This document shows positions 1-7,273 of a stretch of DNA of 21,072 nucleotides, piece after piece. This DNA comes from CAZKHG01 sp964552655. Lineage in GTDB: Bacteria > Bacteroidota > Bacteroidia > Bacteroidales > Tenuifilaceae. The stretch lies in assembly GCA_964552655.1 (NCBI GenBank), contig CAZKHG010000055.1, positions 1 to 21,072 on the forward strand. Reading direction: 5' to 3'. Position 1 is the stretch's first letter; every line of letters begins with the position of its first letter. The notes beneath the pieces are model-generated. The model was not told the origin of the DNA. It searched no databases and worked only from the letters and a program-made list of their open reading frames with translations. The translations under genes were made by a program, and so were the position numbers.

Positions 1-413
1 TGATTTGGGTATCAAAAAAACCTGAGCCAGAACAGATGATTTCCCTAAAGAAAAGGAGTATCATCGGTCTTTTCACTGGGGGTTTTGCTGGATTCATCGG
101 AGGAATGCTCGGTTTGGGTGGAGGTTTTATTATCGCTCCAATTCTAATGGCAATGGGGTATAAAACCAAGGAAGCTGCCGCAACAACTGCTTTTGTGGTA
201 ACATTCTCATCCTTTTCGGGCTACTTCGGGCATATGGCTCAGGGTGCTATGAACTGGACGTTAACCATAGCAGTGGTCATCGCTGTTATTATTGGTTCAC
301 AGCTGGGGGGAATGTATATGACCCAAAAAGCGAAATCAAAGCAGGTAAAGATTATCTATGCTATTGTACTTGTGCTTATTGCAACAAAAATGATTTACGA
401 AGCAATTGCATAA
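1..413 (+). CDS. TauE/SafE family permease, C-terminal half (partial at left edge)
   Basis: The reading frame has no stop back to the first full codon at position 3, so the gene begins outside the window. The ATG at 36 is an internal methionine and not a convincing start. About 136 residues are visible. A charged linker (KKPEPEQ) is followed by a glycine-rich membrane repeat (GGMLGLGGGFIIAP), which is the hallmark that opens each half of TauE/SafE (COG0730) permeases, and then by further hydrophobic helices. The family has about 250 residues in two homologous halves, so this is the second half. Family members export sulfite, sulfoacetate or other small organic or sulfur anions across the inner membrane; the substrate here cannot be told. 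Only 2 bases separate it from the porin gene, so they are probably co-transcribed. Confidence 0.88.
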   Translation, partial: IWVSKKPEPEQMISLKKRSIIGLFTGGFAGFIGGMLGLGGGFIIAPILMAMGYKTKEAAATTAFVVTFSSFSGYFGHMAQGAMNWTLTIAVVIAVIIGSQLGGMYMTQKAKSKQVKIIYAIVLVLIATKMIYEAIA

Positions 414-415
414 CC

Positions 416-1420
416 ATGAAAAGAACTACTAATAAAATTGGATTGCTCTTTTTGCTGATTTCATTATCAATGAACATTTACGCTCAAGAGCAAAAGACTT
501 TGAATTGGAACGGTTATATCCAAACCCGTTTGAGCAGCGATTTTGACAAGTCCACAGAATTTAGCATCAGACGAGCCAAACTCTGGTTATACGGAAGCCT
601 ACCCAAGGCAGAATACATCTCATACAAAGTTCAGATGGTTTATCGCTCCTACAAGGATGAAGGGCTGATGTTTCAGGATGCGTTTGCTGATATTCGCTTG
701 AAAGACTATGGAAGAATCAGGGCTGGTCGATTTGTACCTGATTTTATGCTACAACGTATGCAACCTGATTATGAAATCCCTGTACTTGAACGTGCTGCTG
801 TAATAAACAGCCTGATTCATAACGAGAAGCAGATGGCGAGGGAGGTGGGTGTTCAGTATGCATTCCAATCCGATTCCCTACCATTACATTTTAGCCTTGG
901 TGTTTTCAATGCCAATGTCGATAAACCTGCTCATAGCAAGGATAATTCGCTGCTTTACACTTCTAGATTAGTTTATAAAATCATCAATCAGGGGAATACT
1001 TGGTTGAATATTGGTGGTTCAGCCGCTTACCGATATCTCAACAAATCAACGTTGACCACTATTTATAAACCTGATAGCGTTATTACTGGTGATGATTTTC
1101 GTTGGGGAGTTGAAGCCCAATTGCATTTGAACAAGTTTGAGCTACAGGGGGAATACGTTCAGGCAAACATTAACAGCGATATAGCAAAAGGATGGTATGG
1201 GCTAGTCAATTACACCTTTCTGAAGAGATACCAAGTCGTAGCCCTTACCGAGAGGTACATCGATTTAAACCCCACTACAGATAATAATGCTTGGTATGGT
1301 ATTGGATTTAACTACCAGATAACAGGTAAAACTATGCTGATGACTGATTTTAGAACCCAAGAGTCAGGTACTAGATTCAACTACTCAGGCAATATTCAGC
1401 TACAAATCTTTTTCAACTAA
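416..1420 (+). CDS. Outer-membrane porin, phosphate-selective OprO/OprP type
   Basis: A 334-residue protein with a signal peptide: positive N-terminus (MKRTTNK), hydrophobic core, and likely cleavage after Ala23 (IYA|Q), a usual Bacteroidota pattern. The mature part shows alternating beta-strand segments rich in Tyr, Trp and Arg. The start (WNGYIQTRLSSDF then FSIRRAKLWLYGSLP) is typical of the porin O/P family, as are the RIRAGRFVPDF and WGVEAQLHL stretches. The C-terminus (IQLQIFFN) fits a closing barrel strand. It would be an outer-membrane channel for anions such as phosphate, but many Bacteroidota O/P porins have no tested substrate. It lies between a TauE-type permease and a CDF pump in a tight operon, which suggests it handles the outer-membrane step for one of them. 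That link is inference. Confidence 0.82.
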   Translation: MKRTTNKIGLLFLLISLSMNIYAQEQKTLNWNGYIQTRLSSDFDKSTEFSIRRAKLWLYGSLPKAEYISYKVQMVYRSYKDEGLMFQDAFADIRLKDYGRIRAGRFVPDFMLQRMQPDYEIPVLERAAVINSLIHNEKQMAREVGVQYAFQSDSLPLHFSLGVFNANVDKPAHSKDNSLLYTSRLVYKIINQGNTWLNIGGSAAYRYLNKSTLTTIYKPDSVITGDDFRWGVEAQLHLNKFELQGEYVQANINSDIAKGWYGLVNYTFLKRYQVVALTERYIDLNPTTDNNAWYGIGFNYQITGKTMLMTDFRTQESGTRFNYSGNIQLQIFFN

Positions 1421-1431
1421 TAAACATTAAA

Positions 1432-2331
1432 ATGAGTCAAACAGATAAACATCATCATCACGAGGTTAGTGGCAAGAACCTGGGTATAACCATTGCCCTA
1501 AACGTGCTGATAACCGTTGCCGAAGCCGTTGGTGGTTTTATATCGGGAAGTATGGCCCTCCTTAGCGATGCCACCCACAATTTTAGCGATGTAATTTCGC
1601 TGGTTGTTAGCTATGTGGCAAACAGGCTAACAAAGCGGCAAGCTAGCGAGAATAGGACTTTCGGGTTTAAACGCTCCGAAATATTTGCTGCATTCTTAAA
1701 CTCGGCCACCCTTATTGTTTTAGCCATTTTCATACTTGTAGAAGCGGTGAAAAGGTTATTCGCTCCAACTCCAATTTCTGCCGATTGGGTAATATACCTT
1801 TCGCTCCTTAGTATATTGGTAAACGGTGTTAGTGTCCTTTTCATTAAAGAGGATGCCAAGGAAAATATTAATATGAAATCGGCCTACCTGCATCTTTTTA
1901 GCGATATGCTTACTTCCATTGCAGTTCTAATAGGCGGTTTGGCCATGAAATACCTTCATTTGTTCTGGGTCGATTCTGTTTTCTCCATTGCCATTGCGGT
2001 TTATCTTCTTTACTTAAGCTGGGATATCCTGAAAACATCTCTAAAAATACTGATGCAATTTACCCCAGTAGGAATTAATGTGAAGCTGATAGTTGCGGAA
2101 CTTGAGAAGATTGATGGGGTTAAGAATATACACCATGTGCATGTATGGCAGCTAAGCGAGCACGAAATCATGTTCGAGGCGCATATCGATTTGCAAAAGG
2201 ATATCACAATAAGCGAGTTTGAGGGTATTCTGGAATTAATTCAGAAAGCCCTACACGAATTTGATATAGAACACTGTACCATTCAGCCAGAGTTTGGGGT
2301 TGATGACAGTAAAAGCATTATACACAGCTAG
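1432..2331 (+). CDS. Cation diffusion facilitator (CDF) efflux transporter, zinc type
   Basis: A 299-residue protein of normal CDF size. A His-rich N-terminus (His7-10) is followed by about six membrane helices and a cytoplasmic C-terminal domain from about residue 215. The metal-site residues are visible: SDATHNFSD in helix 2 gives His49 and Asp53, and HLFSD in helix 5 gives His154 and Asp158. A two-His, two-Asp site is the pattern of zinc-exporting CDFs (ZitB, CzcD, ZnT). The C-terminal domain has the family's HHVHVW and EAHIDL strands. It exports Zn(II), possibly also Co(II) or Cd(II), from the cytoplasm in exchange for protons. The gene starts 11 bases after the porin stop and is probably in the same operon. 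Family assignment is firm; the exact metal is inferred. Confidence 0.93.
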   Translation: MSQTDKHHHHEVSGKNLGITIALNVLITVAEAVGGFISGSMALLSDATHNFSDVISLVVSYVANRLTKRQASENRTFGFKRSEIFAAFLNSATLIVLAIFILVEAVKRLFAPTPISADWVIYLSLLSILVNGVSVLFIKEDAKENINMKSAYLHLFSDMLTSIAVLIGGLAMKYLHLFWVDSVFSIAIAVYLLYLSWDILKTSLKILMQFTPVGINVKLIVAELEKIDGVKNIHHVHVWQLSEHEIMFEAHIDLQKDITISEFEGILELIQKALHEFDIEHCTIQPEFGVDDSKSIIHS

Positions 2332-2361
2332 TATTTATTTTTTAAACTAACACATAAAATT

Positions 2362-2964
2362 ATGATTAATCCAAAAGATTGGCTCGAATTCGGGCAAAAG
2401 TTTCATGGGCATAAATGTCCAGCAATGCCAATGGGTTTAAGAGTTGGTGCAGCAGCAATGAACGCTTTAGGCGTAGAGCGTGCAAAGGATGGACAGCTAG
2501 TTGCCTTCGTTGACCTTGGTGATGACCATTGTGCAACCTGTTATGGAGATGGACTCCAAGTTATAATGGGAACTACCTTTGGTAAAGGGAATCTTAAAAA
2601 AACGCACAAAGGGAAATGGGCTGTTACAGTGGTTGACCGTGCTACAGGTCGTGCTGTTCGAGTTACCCCTAAAGCTGAGGCAATGCTAAACAACAAAAAA
2701 TCAAAATTCTTTACCGATTACCGAATGCTTGGAAAACCAGCGAGTGTAGTTCCAGAAGACGTGGTTGCACCGTTAATCGAAGGCGTAATGAATGCACCAG
2801 CAGAGATGCTGCTTAATATTTCACCGATTTTCGAATACAAACTCGAACCTAAGAAGGATAGCTTTGATGGATTCGTATGCGAGGAGTGTGGCGAGATGAC
2901 CGTAATGGAATACGGACGTATAAAAGGCGATAAAAAGGTTTGCATCGATTGCGCTGCGAAGTAA
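2362..2964 (+). CDS. FmdE-domain protein with C-terminal zinc ribbon
   Basis: A 200-residue protein. Residues 10-160 match the FmdE domain first seen in subunit E of formylmethanofuran dehydrogenase: the opening motif FHGHKCPAMPMGLR (His15, His17, Cys19) and the second metal motif GDDHCATCYGDGLQ (Cys57, Cys60) are both intact. The C-terminus carries a separate zinc-ribbon knuckle pair, CEEC (Cys173, Cys176) and CIDC (Cys194, Cys197). No other formylmethanofuran genes are present, and Bacteroidota do not use that pathway, so the protein is not part of that enzyme here. Stand-alone FmdE proteins are uncharacterised metal-binding proteins, sometimes linked to molybdenum or tungsten. It is the last gene of the permease-porin-CDF operon (30-base gap) and is followed by a strong hairpin. 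Confidence 0.87.
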   Translation: MINPKDWLEFGQKFHGHKCPAMPMGLRVGAAAMNALGVERAKDGQLVAFVDLGDDHCATCYGDGLQVIMGTTFGKGNLKKTHKGKWAVTVVDRATGRAVRVTPKAEAMLNNKKSKFFTDYRMLGKPASVVPEDVVAPLIEGVMNAPAEMLLNISPIFEYKLEPKKDSFDGFVCEECGEMTVMEYGRIKGDKKVCIDCAAK

Positions 2965-2988
2965 ATCGTATCACTTTATAAATTCGAA

Positions 2989-3022
2989 AGAATGGCTGAA
3001 TCGATTATGGTTCAGCCATTCT
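2989..3022 (+). terminator. Hairpin terminator after the FmdE gene
   Basis: A perfect 12-bp inverted repeat, arms 2989-3000 and 3011-3022 (AGAATGGCTGAA and its complement), encloses a 10-base loop and starts 24 bases after the FmdE stop. The T-run after it is poor (CTTCTATACTC), so termination may be inefficient or assisted. It probably closes the left-hand operon, and may also act on the opposite strand for the histidine kinase gene that ends at 3204. Confidence 0.7.
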
Positions 3023-3203
3023 CTTCTATACTCTTTATATTGGATAAATTGTAATTATTTATAAACTAATAACAAACACCTCTTATTGTAAAATAACCAA
3101 AATCTAAAGCTGTAAAAGAAAACGGGATAGTACAGCCCAAGCATAAAGATTTGAGGAGAAATTGTATAAAATAAACCCCTAAGAGATATTATTGAGGTGC
3201 TAT

Positions 3204-5552
3204 TCATTTGTTGTTTAACGGCAATGTAAATCGAAAAGAGCTGCCTTTTCCCACTTCACTTTCTGCCCAAATCTTTCCGCTATGCCGCTCAACAAATTCT
3301 TTAGAAAGCAACAGGCCCAAGCCGGATCCTTTCTCGTTTGCTGTCCCAGTGGTTACTATTTTATTTGAGATATCAAAAAGTTTATTTAAAGTATCAGGGT
3401 CTATTCCAACACCATTGTCTGTCACAGAGATTATAACATTAGCATCTGTTTTTTCTGCATAAATATCAATCCGTCCTTCTTTGTGCGTGAATTTTATGGC
3501 ATTAGTAACCAGGTTTCTCAAAACAGCATTCAACATGTTTTTATCAGCAAAAACATGAATTTCGTCATTTGAATGTGTGTTTATAGTTATCTGTTTTGAA
3601 TTTGCCGTTAGCTTCAAACTTTCAACAACCTCGTAGCAGATAGCTGCAAAGTTCAATCTCTGTGGCTCATATGGAATTTTTCCTGAATTGGCTCTTGCCC
3701 AGGTTAAAATATCTTCCAGCAAATTGTAAGTACTTTTAGCCGCATTACTGACGATACTTATTTGCTCCTCCGTTTCCCGGATACCATAGTTTCTGATGTT
3801 CAATGATAATAAATCCAAAAATCCGAGTATGGCGTTAAAAGGATTTTTTAAATCATGGGCAAGGATTGAGATAAAGCGATCCTTATCCGCATTTAGTTTT
3901 TTTAATTCTTTGTTTTGCTGATGTATTTTTTCTTCGGCTTGTTTTCGTTCTGTAATATCTTCAATTATCCCCCAGACTACTTTTTTACCCTTTGGATCGG
4001 TAAAGAGTGCTCCGCTGATAGATATGGGAAATCTCGAACCATCTTTGCGTATATATTCTTTTAGGTTTGGTCCAAAATGTCCTACTTCATTCAAATCCTC
4101 TATCTGTTTTATCTCTTGTGCTTCGTATTCACGAGGGGTAATGTCCCAGTAGCTTAACTTCAGGAATTCTTCTTTCGAATAGCCGGTAGCTTTTAAAATT
4201 GGTTGGTTTACTTCTAAGAAATCGCCTGTTTCGTGATCAACCAATGCCATACCAACAGGAGACTGTTCAAAGAGCATTTTAAATTTATAATCGCTTTCAA
4301 CAATCCGGTCTTTGGCTGCAAGTAATTCCTCGTTAAGGGCTGCATATTCAGCATTTGAATTTTTTAATTCGTTTTGTATTTCCCAAAGGTCAGTTAAATT
4401 ATGCAAATTGGCCCAAACTCCAGTAATCTTATCGTTTAACATTACCGGGACGAGATGGTATTTCATAAAAACGGTTTTACCCCATTTGCTTGTATAAACA
4501 ATACTTTCAGTAATAACACTCCTTTCGGAAATACATTTTTCAATATTCTGTGAGAAGCCCACCTGGCGTAATGGCTCATAAGTCAATAAATTGATTTTTT
4601 TTGATTCCTCAACTGAGGGCGATCCTAATATTTTCAATATCGCCGGGTTTGCTTCAATTAGTTCGCCCTGAGGATTGCAAAATAAAATTCCAATTTCAGT
4701 ATGCTCAACCATACTGCGGATTTTTTTCTCGCTTTCCTCTGCTTGCATTTTGGCCAATATCAATTCTGCCTGTATTTTATTACTCTCGGTCATATCCCTG
4801 AATTCGGTACTTCGCATCCTTTTCCCCTTATAATGCACGTTACGCCCCTGGACAAGCAAGGGGTATTTTTCCCCATTTTTGCGCAAACCTTTTAATTCGT
4901 AAGGCTCTTCAAAACCAGACATTATTTTGCTCTTCGCCAGATCTCGTGATTCAGGCGCAATTAACAAGAAGCCGTCCATGCCAATAAGTTCTTCGGCAGA
5001 AAAGTTGGTCATTTCGGCAAGACCCTGATTGCATTCAATAATAACCCCATTGTCGTGAATGGCAATGCCACCAAACGATGCATCATGTATGGCTTTATAT
5101 CTTTCGTTTGCTTCGATAAGATCCTGCTCCATCCTCTTCCGCTTAGTAACATCGTGAATAATGGAGTATAAGAAAGGTGAGCCATCAATGGATATTTCAC
5201 CACTGTAAACCTCAACATCCTTAATTTCGTTGTTTCTCGTGCGGTGGCGGAAGTTAAAGAAATTGCGTTTACCAGATTGAGCATTATGCATTTCCTGTTT
5301 CACCTCATCGGCCGATAGGGTATTGATCTGGTTAATATTCATTTGGGTGATTTCATCGTATGAATACCCATAAAATTTGCATGCCGCTTTATTGGCATTT
5401 ACAATACGGCCGGTTTCGTAGTCGATAATCATCATTATAGAATAGCTGTCGGTAAAAAGCGTTTCGAAAAGCTTATGCTGTTCCCCGTTCAGCATAACCT
5501 TCGGGTTTTGAGATTGATTCTGCGGCTTTTCAACTTTTTTAAGTCGGCTCAT
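3204..5552 (-). CDS. Multi-PAS sensor histidine kinase (soluble)
   Basis: A 782-residue cytoplasmic histidine kinase with no membrane helix or signal peptide. Four PAS domains with PAC tails can be read at about residues 26-140, 150-260, 278-390 and 420-540; each ends in a DVTKRK- or DITERK-like linker. A HisKA domain follows, with the H-box LAHDLKNPF giving the phospho-acceptor His566. The HATPase_c domain has an N-box (NLVTNAIKF, about 680-688), a G1 box (DNGVGID, 712-718) and a G2 box (GSGLGL, 742-747). There is no receiver domain and no response regulator in the window, so it is an orphan kinase. The soluble PAS array suggests sensing of redox state, a ligand or a small molecule inside the cell. 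The signal is unknown. It lies between two toxic-ion modules, but on the opposite strand and with its own upstream region. Confidence 0.92.
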   Translation of the reverse strand: MSRLKKVEKPQNQSQNPKVMLNGEQHKLFETLFTDSYSIMMIIDYETGRIVNANKAACKFYGYSYDEITQMNINQINTLSADEVKQEMHNAQSGKRNFFNFRHRTRNNEIKDVEVYSGEISIDGSPFLYSIIHDVTKRKRMEQDLIEANERYKAIHDASFGGIAIHDNGVIIECNQGLAEMTNFSAEELIGMDGFLLIAPESRDLAKSKIMSGFEEPYELKGLRKNGEKYPLLVQGRNVHYKGKRMRSTEFRDMTESNKIQAELILAKMQAEESEKKIRSMVEHTEIGILFCNPQGELIEANPAILKILGSPSVEESKKINLLTYEPLRQVGFSQNIEKCISERSVITESIVYTSKWGKTVFMKYHLVPVMLNDKITGVWANLHNLTDLWEIQNELKNSNAEYAALNEELLAAKDRIVESDYKFKMLFEQSPVGMALVDHETGDFLEVNQPILKATGYSKEEFLKLSYWDITPREYEAQEIKQIEDLNEVGHFGPNLKEYIRKDGSRFPISISGALFTDPKGKKVVWGIIEDITERKQAEEKIHQQNKELKKLNADKDRFISILAHDLKNPFNAILGFLDLLSLNIRNYGIRETEEQISIVSNAAKSTYNLLEDILTWARANSGKIPYEPQRLNFAAICYEVVESLKLTANSKQITINTHSNDEIHVFADKNMLNAVLRNLVTNAIKFTHKEGRIDIYAEKTDANVIISVTDNGVGIDPDTLNKLFDISNKIVTTGTANEKGSGLGLLLSKEFVERHSGKIWAESEVGKGSSFRFTLPLNNK

Positions 5553-6090
5553 AGAGGCAGGTTTGCTTTACCCATAATGTGACTATACTGGTTGGCGTTG
5601 AAGTTAATTAGTTTATAAGCTACAGGGGCTGAAAATATGTAATTATCGACAGTTGGTAAATTTAGGGAAAGAGCCTGAACAAAGCAAACTTATTTCATCA
5701 TGTATACATTAAATGTGCTGTTGGCTGGGGATTTTAAATACTAAGTTCTATTTGCAATATAGGAGTATTCTCAAGCAAAGAATTTTACTTCAATGATTAT
5801 ATTCGCTTTGCTCCCAATTATGCAAAGTCGAATTTTATTTCATGTGGTTTCCAATGTTCCCCTAAGAATATGCGAAGCCTATGTAAGCTGGTACTGCATG
5901 GTATTCCAATGTTTGCGCAGACGTCAAAGCCATAATAGCAATAAGCCAGTGGTTTATATAGCAATACCTGCAACGGTCAGAAACCCTTATTCTTTGCTGG
6001 AGCATAGTCTGTTTATAATCAAATATCCCTAAAAAGCTGGGATTTAGCTAAAATAAACACTTCGGCAAACTTATTTTTTAACATATTTAA
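5553..6090. other. Long intergenic region between divergent kinase and fluoride genes
   Basis: About 540 bases hold no gene I can support. A 79-codon open frame at 5793-6032 on the plus strand has no recognisable family, no initiation signal and an unlikely residue mix, so it is treated as chance. The left part should hold the kinase promoter; the right end leads into the fluoride riboswitch promoter. A weak ATCCC/GGGAT repeat lies near 6024-6043. The rest shows no tandem repeats or strong palindromes. Its length is unusual beside the tightly packed neighbours, so it may hold an undetected small RNA or the remains of a lost gene. Confidence 0.5.
5685..5692 (-). promoter_or_regulatory. Candidate -7 promoter element for the histidine kinase
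   Basis: Read on the minus strand, this octamer is TAAGTTTG, which fits the Bacteroidota -7 consensus TAnnTTTG. It lies about 130 bases before the kinase start at 5552. No clear TTTG -33 partner is visible, so this is only a candidate. Confidence 0.3.
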
Positions 6091-6098
6091 TATATTTG
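6091..6098 (+). promoter_or_regulatory. Promoter -7 element of the fluoride operon
   Basis: TATATTTG matches the Bacteroidota -7 consensus TAnnTTTG exactly. It ends 4 bases before the first stem of the riboswitch at 6103, so the transcript would begin at about the first aptamer nucleotide. The -33 region is T-rich without a clean TTTG. Position relative to the riboswitch makes this a convincing promoter. Confidence 0.6.
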
Positions 6099-6100
6099 CA

Positions 6101-6152
6101 GCGGTGATGGAGTTCACCTTTGCCCGCCTTTAAAAGCTGATGACTCCTACTT
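6101..6152 (+). promoter_or_regulatory. Fluoride riboswitch (crcB motif)
   Basis: The sequence has the full crcB-motif layout. A 5-bp stem, GGTGA (6103-6107) with TCACC (6114-6118), encloses the loop TGGAGT. The loop bases GGAGT (6109-6113) are exactly complementary to ACTCC (6143-6147), which is the long-range pseudoknot of this aptamer. The conserved 3' block CTGATGACTCCTAC (6137-6150) matches the CTGATG-NNNN-CTAC signature of known members. A weak middle hairpin lies at about 6126-6137. Binding of fluoride with Mg(II) ions stabilises the fold and turns on downstream genes. The next gene is fluC/crcB, 45 bases on, the classic target, which confirms the identity. I see no U-rich intrinsic terminator before the start codon, so control is probably at translation initiation. 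Confidence 0.93.
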
Positions 6153-6184
6153 TCTTTTATTAGATTTTGTATCTTTAAGGTAAA

Positions 6185-6196
6185 TTATCAGCTGAT
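6185..6196 (+). promoter_or_regulatory. Candidate expression platform of the fluoride riboswitch
   Basis: Bases 6185-6193 (TTATCAGCT) can pair with 6135-6143 (AGCTGATGA) of the aptamer over 9 bp with one G-U wobble. The aptamer side contains the conserved CTGATG block and the first base of the pseudoknot strand. The other side sits directly before the fluC start codon at 6197. The two folds exclude each other, so without fluoride the start region would be sealed and with fluoride it would be freed. Bases 6187-6196 also form a 10-bp palindrome, ATCAGCTGAT. The pairing is read from the sequence; the mechanism is inference. Confidence 0.5.
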
Positions 6197-6574
6197 ATGT
6201 TTCGATTAATACTTATTGTTGGCACTGGAGGATTTCTGGGTACGGTTACCCGGTTTTTAACCTCTCGTTATGTTCAGAACCACATTCTTTCAGCCTTCCC
6301 CTTTGGCACTTTCGTGGTTAACCTCGTTGGTTGTTTCCTGATAGGTGTTTTTTATGGGATCTCCGAAAAAGGGAATATTATGAATTCGGAATGGCGATTG
6401 TTCCTAACAGTTGGATTTTGCGGCGGGTTCACAACCTTCTCAACCTTTACCAACGAAAATCTTGCTCTATTAAGGGATGGAAACTTCTTCCTTTTTGCCC
6501 TCTATGCTGGCCTTAGCGTTTTTCTAGGGCTTATTGCTACTTTCTTTGGCAATCTTTTAACTAAAATATTTTAG
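6197..6574 (+). CDS. crcB: Fluoride ion exporter FluC/CrcB
   Basis: A 125-residue, four-helix inner-membrane protein of normal Fluc length. Hallmarks are visible: the N-terminal GTGGFLGTVTRF with the conserved Arg, GTFVVNLVGCFLIG with the pore-lining Asn42, and the GFCGGFTTFSTF block (residues 73-84) with the break in helix 3 that holds the central Na(I) and the two phenylalanines (Phe81, Phe84) of the fluoride path. Fluc proteins act as antiparallel dimers that let fluoride leave the cell by passive flow. A single gene here implies a homodimer in dual topology. It lies directly downstream of a fluoride riboswitch and runs straight into a DUF190 gene. Identity is firm. Confidence 0.96.
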   Translation: MFRLILIVGTGGFLGTVTRFLTSRYVQNHILSAFPFGTFVVNLVGCFLIGVFYGISEKGNIMNSEWRLFLTVGFCGGFTTFSTFTNENLALLRDGNFFLFALYAGLSVFLGLIATFFGNLLTKIF

Positions 6575-6576
6575 TG

Positions 6577-6930
6577 ATGGAAATAAACAACGAGGCAAAA
6601 CTATTAAGAATATTTATCAGCTCAACCGATAAATACAACCACGAACCCTTATACGAGGTAATCGTCTTTTCTGCAAAAAAATTTGGGCTTACCGGAGCCA
6701 CTGTAATTAAAGGGATTATGGGATATGGCGCCAGTAGCGCCATCTACTCGCCTACCAACTGGGAGGTTACCGAAAAAGTTCCGTTGATAGTTGAAATTCT
6801 GGACGAATCGGAAAAAATTGAAAAATTTATAGAATCAATGCTCCCGATATTCGATAACCTGAACAAGGGGTGCATGGTTACTGTAGAGAAAGCCACAATT
6901 ATTCTGCATAAAAAGGGTGTAAAAAAATAG
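6577..6930 (+). CDS. DUF190 family protein (PII-like), fluoride-operon partner
   Basis: A 117-residue soluble protein of the DUF190 (COG1993) family. Family marks are LLRIFISSTDKYNHEPLYE at the start, GLTGATVIKGIMGYG in the middle (about 38-52) and the VPLIVEILD strand followed by a helix. The fold is PII/ferredoxin-like and probably trimeric. The GTG at 6574 overlaps the crcB stop, but the ATG at 6577 is the better start and leaves 2 bases between genes, so translation is probably coupled. DUF190 genes are often found beside crcB, and the family may regulate or stabilise the channel. No enzyme activity is established. Confidence 0.9.
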   Translation: MEINNEAKLLRIFISSTDKYNHEPLYEVIVFSAKKFGLTGATVIKGIMGYGASSAIYSPTNWEVTEKVPLIVEILDESEKIEKFIESMLPIFDNLNKGCMVTVEKATIILHKKGVKK

Positions 6931-7027
6931 TTTAATAAAAATTGGTTTGGGTCTGATCTGGTTTTTTAGTTTTTTCAAGTCTGACCACCATGAGTTTGCA
7001 ACCGAAATAGAAGATTAGATCAGCTCC

Positions 7028-7273
7028 GTGGAAAACTTTTCATCCAAACTAAAAAAAGAGATAAAATGCGTATTCAAAAAGGAAGATATTGAGTATTCCC
7101 ATCTTCAGGGTAACCCAGCAAAACTGATTGTAGAGTTTGCTGAGAAAAACAAGGTTGATTTAATCGTTATGGGGTGCGAAGGGCACTCTGGGCTTTGGGG
7201 CAACGATTTAGGTCATGTTACCGATAAGGTTAGCGAAAATGCCAAATGCAATGTGTTAATCGCACGTAAATAA
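7028..7273 (+). CDS. Universal stress protein, C-terminal fragment
   Basis: An 81-residue frame starting at GTG; an in-frame stop at 7016-7018 rules out an upstream extension. It matches only the second half of a UspA domain: GNPAKLIVEFAEKNKVDLIVMG and then the nucleotide-binding loop GCEGHSG, nine residues, and GHVTDKVSENAKCNVLIAR. A full UspA has about 140-150 residues, so the N-terminal 60 or so are missing. Those carry the first strand and the Asp that holds ATP. No remnant of them was found in any frame of the 97 bases before the GTG. Either a deletion left a decaying fragment or a short version is used. The stop touches the next gene's ATG, so translation is coupled to the MutS-like gene, which may explain why the frame is kept. 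Confidence 0.7.
   Translation: MENFSSKLKKEIKCVFKKEDIEYSHLQGNPAKLIVEFAEKNKVDLIVMGCEGHSGLWGNDLGHVTDKVSENAKCNVLIARK

Noticed and set aside
36..413. ATG 36 as the true start of a 125-residue permease
   Set aside because: The frame is open to the window edge and the visible part matches only the second half of TauE/SafE, so the gene is cut by the edge.
1450..1461. His-run in the CDF protein as an engineered tag
   Set aside because: Natural His-rich N-termini are common in zinc CDF transporters.
2362..2964. FmdE protein as evidence for methanogenesis or a formylmethanofuran pathway
   Set aside because: No other subunits are present and the rest of the window is bacterial; stand-alone FmdE domains occur widely.
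5793..6032. A 79-codon plus-strand open frame between the kinase and the fluoride operon
   Set aside because: No family resemblance, no promoter or ribosome site fitting it, and a residue mix typical of chance frames.
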